From contig JAFEAT010000015.1 of assembly GCA_018266255.1 (NCBI GenBank), positions 1 to 64,000 of the forward strand: a stretch of DNA of 64,000 nucleotides, in the 5' to 3' direction. The DNA comes from Cyanobacteria bacterium SZAS-4 (GTDB taxonomy: Bacteria; Cyanobacteriota; Vampirovibrionia; Obscuribacterales; Obscuribacteraceae). Under the pieces are notes generated by a model. That model was given only the letters and a program-made list of their open reading frames with translations. It searched no databases and had not been told where the DNA came from. Below, piece after piece: positions 8,187 through 17,094 of the stretch. The stretch's first letter is position 1, and the number at the start of each line of letters is the position of its first letter. The translations under genes were made by a program, and so were the position numbers.

Positions 8187-8840
8187 ATGGGTCAATCGAC
8201 GGAAAGTTTTTCCGACATTTCTCCGCTCGCAGTAGATCAAAGCAACGCAATGTCTCAAGAGCTCAAAGTGCTGTCAGAGCGTCCGGCTCCAGTCGCGTCA
8301 GCGACGCCGACTGAGCAAGTTCAATCGACTCCAACGCCGTCACAAACCCTAGACCAACGTGCTGCCGACCAGAACAAATCGAACTTACCAGGCGGAGCAA
8401 TATCGAATGACAGAGCAGCAAAACCAAAAGAGGAAAGTCATCTGGGCTGGCTCGCAAATGATGTACTCGACATTAGCTTGGCGGGAGCAGCCATCTTCGG
8501 AGCGGAAGCAATCGGGGCTGTCGTTTTCCGCAATCCAAAACTTGGCGCAATGGCAGTCGAAACCGCTACAGGCACAGCAAAAGTTGGACTAGCCGCAGAA
8601 TCAGCATCCTTTGGTTCCAAATTCGCATTTCTAACAGCAGATAAGGTCCTCAAGTCGACCGCAATCGTTGGAGGCACATACGGAAGCGCGATAGTTGCAA
8701 GACACTACGGCTACGAAGCACTCACTGGACAGGAAGAGTCCTGGAAAAGCAGTGTTGGTGAATTTGGTAAGGGGCTGATTTTGGCAACCCTGACTCGTAA
8801 AGCAGTAAGTTTGTCTGACAAAATTTGGCCAGCGACTTAG
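8187..8840 (+). CDS. hypothetical protein, disordered N-terminus and alanine-rich helices
   Basis: A 217-residue protein. Residues 1-85 are polar and disordered (Ser/Pro/Thr/Gln). Residues about 95-180 form Ala/Gly-rich amphipathic or weakly hydrophobic helices that could associate with membrane. The start at 8187 is preferred because GAGGAA precedes it; an in-frame GTG at 8160 lacks one. An imperfect hairpin (8847-8868, arms ACTTTGT/ACAAAGT) follows the stop. A related layout, with a polar N-terminus and no signal, is seen in the gene at 10169-10675. Function unknown. Confidence 0.6.
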   Translation: MGQSTESFSDISPLAVDQSNAMSQELKVLSERPAPVASATPTEQVQSTPTPSQTLDQRAADQNKSNLPGGAISNDRAAKPKEESHLGWLANDVLDISLAGAAIFGAEAIGAVVFRNPKLGAMAVETATGTAKVGLAAESASFGSKFAFLTADKVLKSTAIVGGTYGSAIVARHYGYEALTGQEESWKSSVGEFGKGLILATLTRKAVSLSDKIWPAT

Positions 8841-8896
8841 GTCTAAACTTTGTGATTTAAAACAAAGTCGCGGTAGTCGATATAATTGGCTGCGCT

Positions 8897-9310
8897 ATGT
8901 TCTACCAACTACTTTATTTGACCGGCGTTTTTGCAGTCGTCCTCGGACTTCTGCACTTCACGTTTCCAGATCGATTCGGATTCATGGTCTCGCTACCTCT
9001 TGAAGGTGAGTCACCACCACCGTTTCGCCTCATGTTCTACAGCTATGACATGAAACGCTCCGACCTTCGCGGCATAATCTACGTGATGAATCACTGCGCT
9101 AGTTACACGATTTTTCTGACAGGAATATTCGACCTGTGCTGCGCCAGCTGGATCGGCACAGGGCCCGGTAAGTTGGGCTCAATAGCAGTAGCCGGATTCT
9201 GGCTTGTACGAGCAGCATCGCAAACTTATCTTGGAAGGCGACGCGGTGATTGGCTCGTGATGGCGTTTTTCACAGCAATTGGAATTCTGCACATCGTCGT
9301 AGCAATCTAG
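8897..9310 (+). CDS. hypothetical four-helix membrane protein
   Basis: A 137-residue integral membrane protein with four hydrophobic segments (about 2-22, 55-78, 90-107 and 117-136), separated by short charged loops including a RRRGDW turn. No transporter or enzyme motif is recognised. It converges with the coiled-coil exported protein at 9313, leaving only 2 bp between the stops. Confidence 0.65.
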   Translation: MFYQLLYLTGVFAVVLGLLHFTFPDRFGFMVSLPLEGESPPPFRLMFYSYDMKRSDLRGIIYVMNHCASYTIFLTGIFDLCCASWIGTGPGKLGSIAVAGFWLVRAASQTYLGRRRGDWLVMAFFTAIGILHIVVAI

Positions 9311-9312
9311 TC

Positions 9313-10044
9313 TTAAGGAAGAAGTTCACCGCGAACATTTGTTTTGCGAACGATTTGATTACCTTGTCCGGCGGTTTTTCGATTCAGTCCCTTCGCATTG
9401 TCGGTCACCAATTTCGCTGATGTCTGTTGCGAAGTCGCGGTGCCCGAAAGGCTTGCCGCCTGCGCTCGCATCGGTTTGATCGTCGAAGGAATGCGCGAAT
9501 AATTGCGAATATACAAATTCGTTCCGATGGGATTCAGCTTGATGTCGCGATTTCTGTTGTAGTTTTCATCAGTAAGCTGATTCTCCAACTCGTCTGCCTG
9601 TCTTTGTAGCTCGGCAGATTTTTCTTCCGCCTCGCGCTCCTTCTGTGCAGCTTTAGCTTCGCCCAGGCGCCTGGCGTATTCCGCATACTGCTCAGCACGC
9701 TCGCGCATCGCTGCGGATTCTGCTGGCGACAGAGGTGTGACATCCGGGCGAACACTACCAGATTGAGTCATCTTCTCGACTCTCTCTTTCTCGGCACGCC
9801 CTTGCAATTCACCTTTCTCTCTTTCAGCCTGTGATGCGGCACTTCCAACGGCCGCAGCATGTTCCTTTGCGCGCTCGGCCTGATATCGGATCAATTCCAA
9901 CGTGCCAGCAGGAACTTTCGCTTTTCTATCTGGCGCAGCGGCAAATGATTTGGAGACAGCGCCGCAGAACATCCCAGCCACAGCTGCGATGAGAACGGCT
10001 TTCACTCTCAGTTTCTGGTCCACCATCCTCTGCTCCAGCACCAC
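9313..10044 (-). CDS. exported coiled-coil protein
   Basis: A 243-residue protein with an N-terminal signal sequence (about residues 12-36, ending KSFAAA). A long Glu/Lys/Ala/Arg-rich coiled coil (about 50-160) and a polar C-terminus follow. ATG at 10026 is an alternative start. The composition suggests a periplasmic structural or envelope-spanning protein, but no family is recognised. Its promoter shares about 120 bp with the divergent gene at 10169. Confidence 0.6.
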   Translation of the reverse strand: MVLEQRMVDQKLRVKAVLIAAVAGMFCGAVSKSFAAAPDRKAKVPAGTLELIRYQAERAKEHAAAVGSAASQAEREKGELQGRAEKERVEKMTQSGSVRPDVTPLSPAESAAMRERAEQYAEYARRLGEAKAAQKEREAEEKSAELQRQADELENQLTDENYNRNRDIKLNPIGTNLYIRNYSRIPSTIKPMRAQAASLSGTATSQQTSAKLVTDNAKGLNRKTAGQGNQIVRKTNVRGELLP

Positions 10045-10168
10045 AGTTCCACAGGTCTTCTGTCAGATAGTTATATCTTACTCTCGACGCCACCGGGAGT
10101 TTTGTTTGCATCGACACATTGTAGAAACACTCTCGAAGTATTGTTCAGTAAAAGAACGGAGAGATTGT

Positions 10169-10675
10169 ATGCCGCCAGAAATAAATTCAAAACCTATGTT
10201 ACCTGCCACCATTCCACCGGAGCAGCACAGCACCGGACCGAACAGCATCGGCGATGCCTGGGTGCACTCTATCAACCCCGTAGCCCTCTTCAGAGACGCA
10301 AACGAATCATCGAAGAATTGGCTTCCGTTTGGTATCGGTTTCCATATCGATCATCCGTCTGCCCTTGCTTCGCCTCAGATTTTGGAATTAGCTGTGTTGG
10401 ACCCAATTTTCAGAGTCACTAAAGCCGCAATCGACCTGGCGAGCATCCCAATCTACTCGTTGCAAGACGGCGGTTCAGCGCTTAAAGACAGCATCAACGT
10501 GGGCAAAGACATCAGCTTTTTAGGCATCGATTTAGTCACGCTCAAACCAAGCGAAGCATATGAAGACATGAAGAACATCTTCAAAGACAGTTATTCGATG
10601 CTCAAGAATGCTGGTAAAGCATTAGTCGTGAACCCAGTTGTCGGCGTCTACGATGCCATCATGCACATCTTGTAG
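10169..10675 (+). CDS. hypothetical protein
   Basis: A 168-residue protein starting at an ATG preceded by CGGAGAG. An upstream in-frame extension runs through the promoter of the divergent gene and is not protein-like. There is a polar N-terminus, then amphipathic helices with weakly hydrophobic stretches at about 70-90 and 145-165. No signal peptide or family motif. Like the protein at 8187-8840 it may be membrane-associated. Function unknown. Confidence 0.55.
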   Translation: MPPEINSKPMLPATIPPEQHSTGPNSIGDAWVHSINPVALFRDANESSKNWLPFGIGFHIDHPSALASPQILELAVLDPIFRVTKAAIDLASIPIYSLQDGGSALKDSINVGKDISFLGIDLVTLKPSEAYEDMKNIFKDSYSMLKNAGKALVVNPVVGVYDAIMHIL

Positions 10676-10723
10676 CGACAGCATCGCCTTGTAAAGGCGA
10701 CATCACTGGCGGTGCAGTAAAAC

Positions 10724-11950
10724 TTAGTGCTTAGCCGACGGTATAGGCGACTCGACATAGATGTGATCGAGAACCTTGAGCATGAGCGTGTTCGCCGTCG
10801 GCAATTCGTCGAGCGAAACAGTCAAATTGGTCCACACGATCAGAGTGACCTTGTTGGCTGGATCGAACCCTATGAAGGAGTTATATCCGACGGTCTCTCC
10901 ACCATGAAATAAGAAGGCATTTTTTGCCCAGTGCAAACGTGAAATGCCATAGCCATACTCCATGCCAGCCGCGTTACTGGGATCTTCTAATCGCAAGCTA
11001 TTCAGCCAAAGGCGCTGGTACTCAGGATTAAGCACCGAACCGGTGCAGAGGGCGCTGATCCACGTTGCGCAATCTGCAGCAGTGGAAGTGGCACCGCCTG
11101 CGGCGGCAGCAAATGAATGATTGACATCAGAGTAGTCTTTAGGCAAGATTTTTCCTGCTTTTGCATCCGCCTTGAATTTAGCTGAATATGGCGGTATTCC
11201 AGCTAGAGCGACGCTCGAACTGCCGTAGAGATAACCGTGCGAATAGATTTCAGGAATTTTGTTGGAAGAAGCTTCAGGCAATTGTGTGTCACTCAAATGC
11301 AAAGGCTTAAACAAACGTTCCTGCATGGCTTGACGCAAAGGCATACCGCCGACTTTTTCAACGACAAGACCGAGCAAAAAATAGTTAGTATTGTTGTAGT
11401 TATACTTCCAGTGAAAAGTCTTATCGGGCGCTGTCGTTGGGTGCTTGCACACGATGGCGAGCAGCTCTTTGTCAGTCCAAACTTTCGTCGGATGATGATC
11501 GATACTTTCAGCAACTTCAGGAGCGCTGGTGTAGTTGTAGAGACCCGTGCGCATCTCCAACAAATTTGCAATTGTAATCTTGTCACCATCAGGCACGCCT
11601 GAAACGTATTTTGATATCAAATCATCGAGTTTGAGCTTCTTCTCTTGCGCTAACAACATAATCAAGGCTGCTGTCATCGTCTTGGTATTCGAAGCGATAC
11701 GAAAATGAGTTAGCGCATTTGGTGCAGTAGCTGCGCCCAATTTCGTTGAACCATAATTGATCTTGAACGCTCCTTGCGGCGTATGCAACAGAACGACAGC
11801 ACCGGGAATCATCATCTCTTTTGCGGTAGCGGAGATAACCTTCTCCAATGCAGCCCGATCGATTTGTTTGAGCGGCGACGACTTTGGCGATTCTGCCGAA
11901 CAGTTACTCATGGAGAAGAAGGCGCTCACGACGAGCAGACATGCTCGCAT
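10724..11950 (-). CDS. beta-lactamase-fold serine hydrolase lipoprotein
   Basis: A 408-residue protein of the serine beta-lactamase / DD-carboxypeptidase / esterase family. The active-site SxxK is SNTK (Ser87, Lys90). The second element is in a YNYNNTNYFLLG segment, where the family has Tyr-x-Asn, and the KTG-equivalent is HGGETVG near the C-terminus, as in class C-like and EstB-like members. A lipoprotein signal (SMSNC, Cys about residue 17) supports the start at 11950; a longer in-frame start at 12034 would place the signal internally. It probably acts on D-Ala peptides or esters in the periplasm. Membership gives no reason to call antibiotic resistance. Confidence 0.8.
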   Translation of the reverse strand: MRACLLVVSAFFSMSNCSAESPKSSPLKQIDRAALEKVISATAKEMMIPGAVVLLHTPQGAFKINYGSTKLGAATAPNALTHFRIASNTKTMTAALIMLLAQEKKLKLDDLISKYVSGVPDGDKITIANLLEMRTGLYNYTSAPEVAESIDHHPTKVWTDKELLAIVCKHPTTAPDKTFHWKYNYNNTNYFLLGLVVEKVGGMPLRQAMQERLFKPLHLSDTQLPEASSNKIPEIYSHGYLYGSSSVALAGIPPYSAKFKADAKAGKILPKDYSDVNHSFAAAAGGATSTAADCATWISALCTGSVLNPEYQRLWLNSLRLEDPSNAAGMEYGYGISRLHWAKNAFLFHGGETVGYNSFIGFDPANKVTLIVWTNLTVSLDELPTANTLMLKVLDHIYVESPIPSAKH

Positions 11951-12052
11951 TCTGGATTTGGTTCTTTTCTGCACTTGAAAGCGCCTCCCGCAATTATCGA
12001 CGTACATCTTGAGACAATGCACTCGAAATTTCAACCACCTAACATGGAGAGC

Positions 12053-13018
12053 CTAAGGAAGCTTGCGCTTGACCAGCAAATTCACAAACACAGGTAAATG
12101 ATCAGATTGCATCGATGGTCCGACCTCACGCTGAGTTACTGCAATATCTTGACTGACAAGCACATGGTCGATCGGCACAAATGGTGGCACAAAAATATCG
12201 TTCAATACTCGCCCAGTCCGTGCCGGCCATGACGGTTGTGGACCAATCCCTTGTTCTGAATCGATCAACCCAGTTGACGAAACTAAATTGGAAAACGCAG
12301 GAGACCACGGTCCACAGTTCAAATCACCAACCAAAATTTTTGGCGATGAGAGGTCTTTCATTTCTTTCTTCAACAGATCAAATTCCCTATTCCTCTCAAC
12401 AAAACCGCCCTCGCTTTGAGGTGTTGTAGGATGCGCAACGATCAAACTCACAAGTCCTTTGTCGAATTGGATCTGCGCAATTATTCTGGGATGGAAGCTT
12501 TTTCCGAATTTATAGATTCCCACATCTTGAATGGGAAACTTGCTGTACAGTGCCATGCCGGGACCTTCCAACATAATCTCTCGGTATGGATAAACCTTCA
12601 TTGCAGGCTCAATTGCGTTAATCCATTTTTTATTCACCTCCACCAGAGCAACCACATCTGGTGCACGAGAGTGAATTAAATCAAAGAATAATTCGTAGTG
12701 ATCGTTGTGTTGAAACTCCGTGTTGAAATTCAAGATGCTCAATGATTGCGATGCACCAGTGGCTTCCGATGCAGGTTTCGGATACATCGGCACTATTGGG
12801 AAGATATTAACCAGAAACCCCAAGACCGACACAACGATAGCGATCTTCGATCGTAACAGGAGCGCGATGAAAACACAGACGCCCAGAACTGCCGCAAGCA
12901 CCAGTCGGAACTGGCTCACTATGTCACAGAACCAAATACTGGGAACGAATCCGCAGCATGCTACAAACAGCATCACAATGCTCAAGAAAACTACGGCAAC
13001 TACCAGAATATTTTTCAT
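12053..13018 (-). CDS. membrane endonuclease/exonuclease/phosphatase (EEP) family protein
   Basis: About 321 residues. Three N-terminal membrane helices (roughly residues 1-85) are followed by an EEP domain with all main motifs: ILNFNTE, VVALVEVN (metal-binding Glu), VGDLNCGPWS (Asp/Asn), IDHVLVS and SDHLPVF (catalytic His). Proteins of this layout face the periplasm and cleave phosphodiesters or phosphomonoesters; the substrate here is unknown. ATG at 13018 is preferred over 13051 because a terminator-like hairpin occupies 13040-13067. Confidence 0.78.
   Translation of the reverse strand: MKNILVVAVVFLSIVMLFVACCGFVPSIWFCDIVSQFRLVLAAVLGVCVFIALLLRSKIAIVVSVLGFLVNIFPIVPMYPKPASEATGASQSLSILNFNTEFQHNDHYELFFDLIHSRAPDVVALVEVNKKWINAIEPAMKVYPYREIMLEGPGMALYSKFPIQDVGIYKFGKSFHPRIIAQIQFDKGLVSLIVAHPTTPQSEGGFVERNREFDLLKKEMKDLSSPKILVGDLNCGPWSPAFSNLVSSTGLIDSEQGIGPQPSWPARTGRVLNDIFVPPFVPIDHVLVSQDIAVTQREVGPSMQSDHLPVFVNLLVKRKLP
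12651..12662. repeat. ACCANATNTGGT palindrome, copy 1
   Basis: Reads ACCACATCTGGT, inside the EEP-family coding sequence. It is one of seven exact matches to the same palindrome in the window; see findings. Confidence 0.6.
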
Positions 13019-13029
13019 TTCCAGCATCC

Positions 13030-13067
13030 TAACAGAAAGAAAGAGCGACACGCTTGTGCCGCTCTTT
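13030..13067 (-). terminator. rho-independent-like terminator
   Basis: On the minus strand, AAAGAGCG pairs with CGCTCTTT (13060-13067 with 13040-13047). An inner GCAC/GTGT helix and the tail CTTTCTTTCT extend it. It follows the 92-residue gene at 13161 and precedes the EEP gene, and would stop transcripts coming from upstream. Confidence 0.6.
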
Positions 13068-13120
13068 GATACTCAGTACTGGCTTCGTCGCCCGAAGAGT
13101 CCGATTTTTCGTTGCTAAAC

Positions 13121-13182
13121 CAATTCGATTTCTTCGTTCCGAAAGCAGTTTGTTTCGTTCTTAAATCAATTCGATTTCTTCG
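13121..13182. repeat. 46-bp-offset duplication of a gene's 3' end
   Basis: The 16-mer CAATTCGATTTCTTCG occurs at 13121-13136 and again at 13167-13182. The second copy encodes the last residues EEIEL of the gene at 13161. The first copy, read in its own frame, encodes EEIELV followed by a stop, so it looks like a leftover 3' end. Confidence 0.6.
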
Positions 13183-13439
13183 AACGTAAGCAAATCTTCG
13201 TGGAATCTGAACGAATCGCTGAACGCCTCAATCTTGTGCTCTCTTTCGCTAGAGAAGATCAACGACACAGGCACGTTCGGTCCAGCCTTTTTATTGGCTT
13301 TCAAAAACGTCTGCAAATCTGCTTCTTCTTCAGGGCTGAGTTTCTTGATCGATAAACGATGACCGTTCAAACCAACACGCTTTGCGTCTGCTACTTTGAA
13401 TGGACGTCCATTAATATTGCAAGCTACCACTTCTATCAT
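13161..13439 (-). CDS. hypothetical small acidic protein
   Basis: A 92-residue soluble protein with mixed alpha/beta character and an acidic C-terminus (HEDLLTFEEIEL). No motif is recognised. It lies 48 bp downstream of the DHH phosphoesterase stop on the same strand and is followed by a terminator-like hairpin, so it probably ends that transcript. Its 3' end is partly duplicated just downstream. Confidence 0.6.
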   Translation of the reverse strand: MIEVVACNINGRPFKVADAKRVGLNGHRLSIKKLSPEEEADLQTFLKANKKAGPNVPVSLIFSSEREHKIEAFSDSFRFHEDLLTFEEIELI

Positions 13440-13487
13440 CGCGTCTTCCTATAAAACCGTTGAGCGAGTTTAGCACAGCGAGCGCAG

Positions 13488-14453
13488 TTATCCGTCTGTG
13501 TTTATTTTTTTGATGAGTTCTTGCAACACTTCATCGGCGCGCTCGTTGGCAACTTGGCATGTGCCGGCGTTTTCGTGACCGCCGCCATCATATTTAAGAC
13601 AGAGTTCACCGATGTTTGTTTTTGAGCTGCGATTAACGATTGACTTGCCAATTGCAAACACTGTGTTTTGCTGTTTGAGCCCCCACAAAACGTGAATGGA
13701 AATGTTCGTTTCGGGATGCATGGCGTAAATCATGAATCGGTTGCCCGCGTAGATGGTTTCCTCATCTTTCAGATTCAAGACAAGCAAATTGTTGTGGATT
13801 TTTGCGCAACGATTGACCTGCTCTTTGAACAATCCTTCTTGCTCGAAATAGAGATCGACTCTCTCCTTAACATCAGGCATTTGCATGATTTCAGAGATAG
13901 TTTTGTCTTTGCATGCATCGATTAATTCCATCATCAAGTTGTAATTCGAGATGCGGAAATTGCGGAATCTTCCAAGCCCGGTGCGAGGATCCATCAAATA
14001 ATTGAGGAGCACCCACTCGGTCGGTTTCAAAATTTCTTCTTTGCTAAACTGCGCTGCGTCTGCCTTGTCGACAGCGACCATCATTCCGTTCCACTTATCT
14101 GGAAATGTTTTGGCGCCGCCGAAGTGATCGTAGACGACGCGCGCGGCAGACATAGCTTTTGGATCTATTATGTAATTATCTTTCTCACCCTTGTTGCGAA
14201 TCATTTCGCTGGAATGGTGGTCGAATGCCAGATGTACGCCTTCGACGTAAGGCAAGTTCGTGGTGATATCGCGAGCGGTAATTTCGACTTTTCCGTCTTG
14301 CATGTCTTTTGGATGCACAAACAAAATGTCGTCAATCATGTTGAGATGCTTCAAGAGCACCGCACAAACTAGTCCGTCAAAATCACTGCGTGTGACCAAA
14401 CGACATTTAGTCGCATCTTTAACCGACCCCGAACTGGCATTGGGTGTTGTCAT
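13488..14453 (-). CDS. DHH-family phosphoesterase
   Basis: About 321 residues with the DHH superfamily layout. Motif I TRSDFDGLVCA lies near the N-terminus, the metal-binding motif FDHHSSE near residue 80, and a C-terminal DHHA1-type motif DGGGHENAG near 300. Family members hydrolyse phosphodiester or phosphoanhydride bonds in nanoRNA, cyclic dinucleotides or polyphosphate using Mn2+. The substrate cannot be told from sequence alone. ATG at 14453 with upstream GAGG is preferred to a TTG at 14483. Probably cotranscribed with the downstream 92-residue gene. Confidence 0.82.
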   Translation of the reverse strand: MTTPNASSGSVKDATKCRLVTRSDFDGLVCAVLLKHLNMIDDILFVHPKDMQDGKVEITARDITTNLPYVEGVHLAFDHHSSEMIRNKGEKDNYIIDPKAMSAARVVYDHFGGAKTFPDKWNGMMVAVDKADAAQFSKEEILKPTEWVLLNYLMDPRTGLGRFRNFRISNYNLMMELIDACKDKTISEIMQMPDVKERVDLYFEQEGLFKEQVNRCAKIHNNLLVLNLKDEETIYAGNRFMIYAMHPETNISIHVLWGLKQQNTVFAIGKSIVNRSSKTNIGELCLKYDGGGHENAGTCQVANERADEVLQELIKKINTDG

Positions 14454-14563
14454 AGCGTTCAGCCTCACTATAGATTTCCTCAATATCCTGCCGCACGGGC
14501 AAAGATTCTAAACCAGAAATTTCATTACTTTTCCGGTCGAGGCTGAACGCACAATTGCGTCGT

Positions 14564-15523
14564 CTAAGCTGGCTGTCCGTTTACGGTTCTGAGCGTTCCA
14601 TCCTTACTGAATGAAATATGCTCGCCGCCTGGATACGAGATTGTATCGACGCCCCATCCTCCCGAAATCAAGGTGGCGCCGTTACTCAGCGGTATGCGTG
14701 TCGCATCCATCGCACTCGTGTCTGGAGTTCCTTTTGTAACCGGCATGCCATCAGCAGTGTAGAGCTGCCAACCGTGAGCAGTCGTGACGAATCGGTCGCC
14801 GTTGCTGAAAATGTAAGCGTCTTGCTCGCTGCTATCGTGCGGTTTGTTTGGCGAATATGGAGGATATGGAAGGTCTGATGGACGGTTGTCATTGCTTGCA
14901 TTCTTGCCAGGTTCATACGATTGGAACTTACCAGTGTCCGAAAACCGCACTACATCTCCGTTTGGCCAGGTAATAGATTCGTCGTGATTCCATCCGCCGC
15001 GGCTGCGATAGATTGCACCGTTGCTAAGAACGTACTGCACAGGCGAATCTGTCGCCATCGACTCGATAGTTTTTACGGCTCGAACAGGCATTCCATCTTT
15101 ATCGACCAGCTTAAATGGTCCAGTTTCACCTCGCGCTCCGAGTGTCAGAGTATCGCCGTTGCTCATGTCGATCGAGCGAGTGCGCTCTGTACTGTCAGTT
15201 GGATGGTTTGAATCCGTCCCCAATCTTGGCCACAACGTCGGCAAGTTAATCTCTATCCCGAGATCCTGCAATATTTGAGAAATCTGCTTGATGCCCGCTT
15301 CTACCTTTGGGTCGTCCAACGATGGACGGTCTGGGCGCCCCGTCCGACCGTGGCAGCAGCCACAAGCACAGCCGCCGCTGCCGCAACCCGAATCCCGCTT
15401 CCACATGTCGCTGGACAGGTCTCTGGCGTTCCGCGCTCGGTCTTCCATTCCGTCGTCACGTAAGGACGAACCTTGTTGGTAGTCGTAGTCGCTCGAACTA
15501 CGCTCGTTTGACTTCCAAGTCAT
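14564..15523 (-). CDS. hypothetical protein with repeated S/P-N-G beta motifs
   Basis: A 319-residue protein with a perfect AGGAGG ribosome binding site eight bases before the ATG. The N-terminus is polar and carries a Cys/Gly-rich patch (CGSGGCACGCCHG, near residue 47). The rest has repeated short beta units such as ITWPNGDVVRFSDTGKF and ISYPGGEHISFSKDGTL, with SNGD/SNGA in between. This is a YD/WG-like repeat pattern, probably a beta-sheet scaffold. The 85-residue protein at 46097 has one unit of the same type. No signal peptide; function unknown. Confidence 0.6.
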   Translation of the reverse strand: MTWKSNERSSSDYDYQQGSSLRDDGMEDRARNARDLSSDMWKRDSGCGSGGCACGCCHGRTGRPDRPSLDDPKVEAGIKQISQILQDLGIEINLPTLWPRLGTDSNHPTDSTERTRSIDMSNGDTLTLGARGETGPFKLVDKDGMPVRAVKTIESMATDSPVQYVLSNGAIYRSRGGWNHDESITWPNGDVVRFSDTGKFQSYEPGKNASNDNRPSDLPYPPYSPNKPHDSSEQDAYIFSNGDRFVTTAHGWQLYTADGMPVTKGTPDTSAMDATRIPLSNGATLISGGWGVDTISYPGGEHISFSKDGTLRTVNGQPA

Positions 15524-15606
15524 GGCGAAACCTCCTGGGCGCGAAAGTATATTTAGGCAATCGTATCTAAACGATTTCCCAATTTCGTGGACAGGAATTT
15601 TTCGAT

Positions 15607-17094
15607 TTAATCTTTGTCTTTGCGGTCTTTGTCGTTTTTGTCGTCGTCGTCTTTATCTTTGTCTTTCGCCCGTTCCTTCTCACGCTCTCGCTCTTTCTTC
15701 TTCGCGTCATCGAGCTTCTCTGCTGCATCTTCAGCAGCCTCTTTAGCGTCTTCGGCAGCGCGGCGAGCCTGGCGTTCTTCATGTCGGCGTTGTTTGCGGG
15801 CGGCTTCTTCTTTGTCGTCGTCATCATCGTCATCGTCGCGTTTCGACTTCACTTTAGTCTCAATGATAGTTTGAGCGGAAGGCGCAGAGGCAGGACTGGT
15901 CACGGTTGTAGTGGTCGTCGAAGTCGTCTCGGTTACAGGCGACGAAACGCTTGTCGAAGTGGTCACCTCGGTCTTGGGCGAGAAGACTTCAGGAGTGGTA
16001 GTTGCTACTGGTTCAGCAGCTGGGCTTGACAATGGCTTCTTGGTCTTCGGATTCGTCTCACGCCATGACGGAGCGGTGAGCGTAGTCGAGGCAGCAGGTG
16101 CGTCAACCGGAACGGCTGTCACTGTCGGTGTGATGGCAGGAGAGGCGGTGGGAGCGACTTCGGTTGGAACCGTTGTCACAGTGGGAGTGGTAACGGTTGG
16201 AGAAACCGCAGTCGAAGGAGTGGCGGTTGGAGTAGCTGTCGTCGGGACAACTTCAGCGGGAGCAGATGCAATCGGAATATCCAGGGTCGAAGCGCCATCA
16301 AATTTTTCAATCTGATCCGCAATAGTCCTGACTGGCTGGTAAGCCTTTTCTGGCAGTTTCGCAGCTACTGTTTTGGTGAACCCGCCTTTGCCAGCGATGA
16401 TTGTCGCATCGTAGGTGCCTTCAGAATTGGCTGGACCGCCAACCGACAAGTCGAGCAGATTAGCCCAGGTGTTCTTTTCTACGGAATGTATTTTGAATCC
16501 CTTGATGTTGGAAGCATGCACCTTACCATCACTGGTGGTGGCAAGGTCAAATGACACAACAGCTTCAAACTTCAATCCATCAACCTTTGGACTGTTCAAT
16601 GTCTTTTCCATCGGTGCAGGCATCGTGAATTCGACGTGCGCTCCGGCATCTTTTTTCTGAATCGAAATGACAGCAGAATTGTTTTTCAAAGCATCGTAAC
16701 CCTGTCCAAGAGTGCCGGGATCGACTTGCTTATACTCTTTGAAAAGCTGGTTGCGCTCCTCGACAAAGGACGGCTCGGCAAATCCCAACTTCTTGTAAAT
16801 CGTCAAAGCAAGCACCATTTGCTCACTCGCTTTTTGAGGCTTCGCTGATTCTCTATAAACTTTCGCCAGAAGAACGCGAGCACGAGCCACATCAAGATCC
16901 TTGGTACCCTCAGTGGCAGCGGCGTCTAATGCTTTCAACAAACTAGTTTCAGCTTTTTTGTACTGATGTTGCTCGTAGGCTTTTTCGGCTGCTTGTTCAC
17001 TTGAACTGAACACCGAACCTGCGGCACCAGCGGCGGTGACTGCCGAAATCAACGAGAGGGAAAGTAATGTCGCCTTAAATTCAAACGGCTGCAT
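15607..17094 (-). CDS. large exported protein, TPR-like N-terminus, Thr/Pro-rich middle, Asp/Lys tail
   Basis: A 495-residue protein. It has a signal peptide (about 1-28), a helical repeat region (30-105) resembling tetratricopeptide hairpins, and a beta-rich domain (about 120-250). A Thr/Val/Pro/Ala-rich linker (255-400) follows. The charged tail has a run of eight Asp, then alternating Glu/Arg/Lys/Ala helices and an Asp/Lys repeat. The start at 17094 is chosen for the signal peptide and GAGG sequence; the open frame extends upstream without one. The tail could bind cations or nucleic acid, but no function is established. Confidence 0.6.
   Translation of the reverse strand: MQPFEFKATLLSLSLISAVTAAGAAGSVFSSSEQAAEKAYEQHQYKKAETSLLKALDAAATEGTKDLDVARARVLLAKVYRESAKPQKASEQMVLALTIYKKLGFAEPSFVEERNQLFKEYKQVDPGTLGQGYDALKNNSAVISIQKKDAGAHVEFTMPAPMEKTLNSPKVDGLKFEAVVSFDLATTSDGKVHASNIKGFKIHSVEKNTWANLLDLSVGGPANSEGTYDATIIAGKGGFTKTVAAKLPEKAYQPVRTIADQIEKFDGASTLDIPIASAPAEVVPTTATPTATPSTAVSPTVTTPTVTTVPTEVAPTASPAITPTVTAVPVDAPAASTTLTAPSWRETNPKTKKPLSSPAAEPVATTTPEVFSPKTEVTTSTSVSSPVTETTSTTTTTVTSPASAPSAQTIIETKVKSKRDDDDDDDDKEEAARKQRRHEERQARRAAEDAKEAAEDAAEKLDDAKKKEREREKERAKDKDKDDDDKNDKDRKDKD

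Noticed and set aside
10724..11950. Class C beta-lactamase (resistance gene)
   Set aside because: The SxxK and HGG motifs only place it in the broad serine-hydrolase family; lipoprotein anchoring and sequence do not single out beta-lactamase activity.
15911..16315. Open frame rich in Val/Gly opposite the Thr/Pro-rich exported protein
   Set aside because: Antisense shadow of repeated Thr/Pro/Val codons; composition is low-complexity and no start signal is seen.
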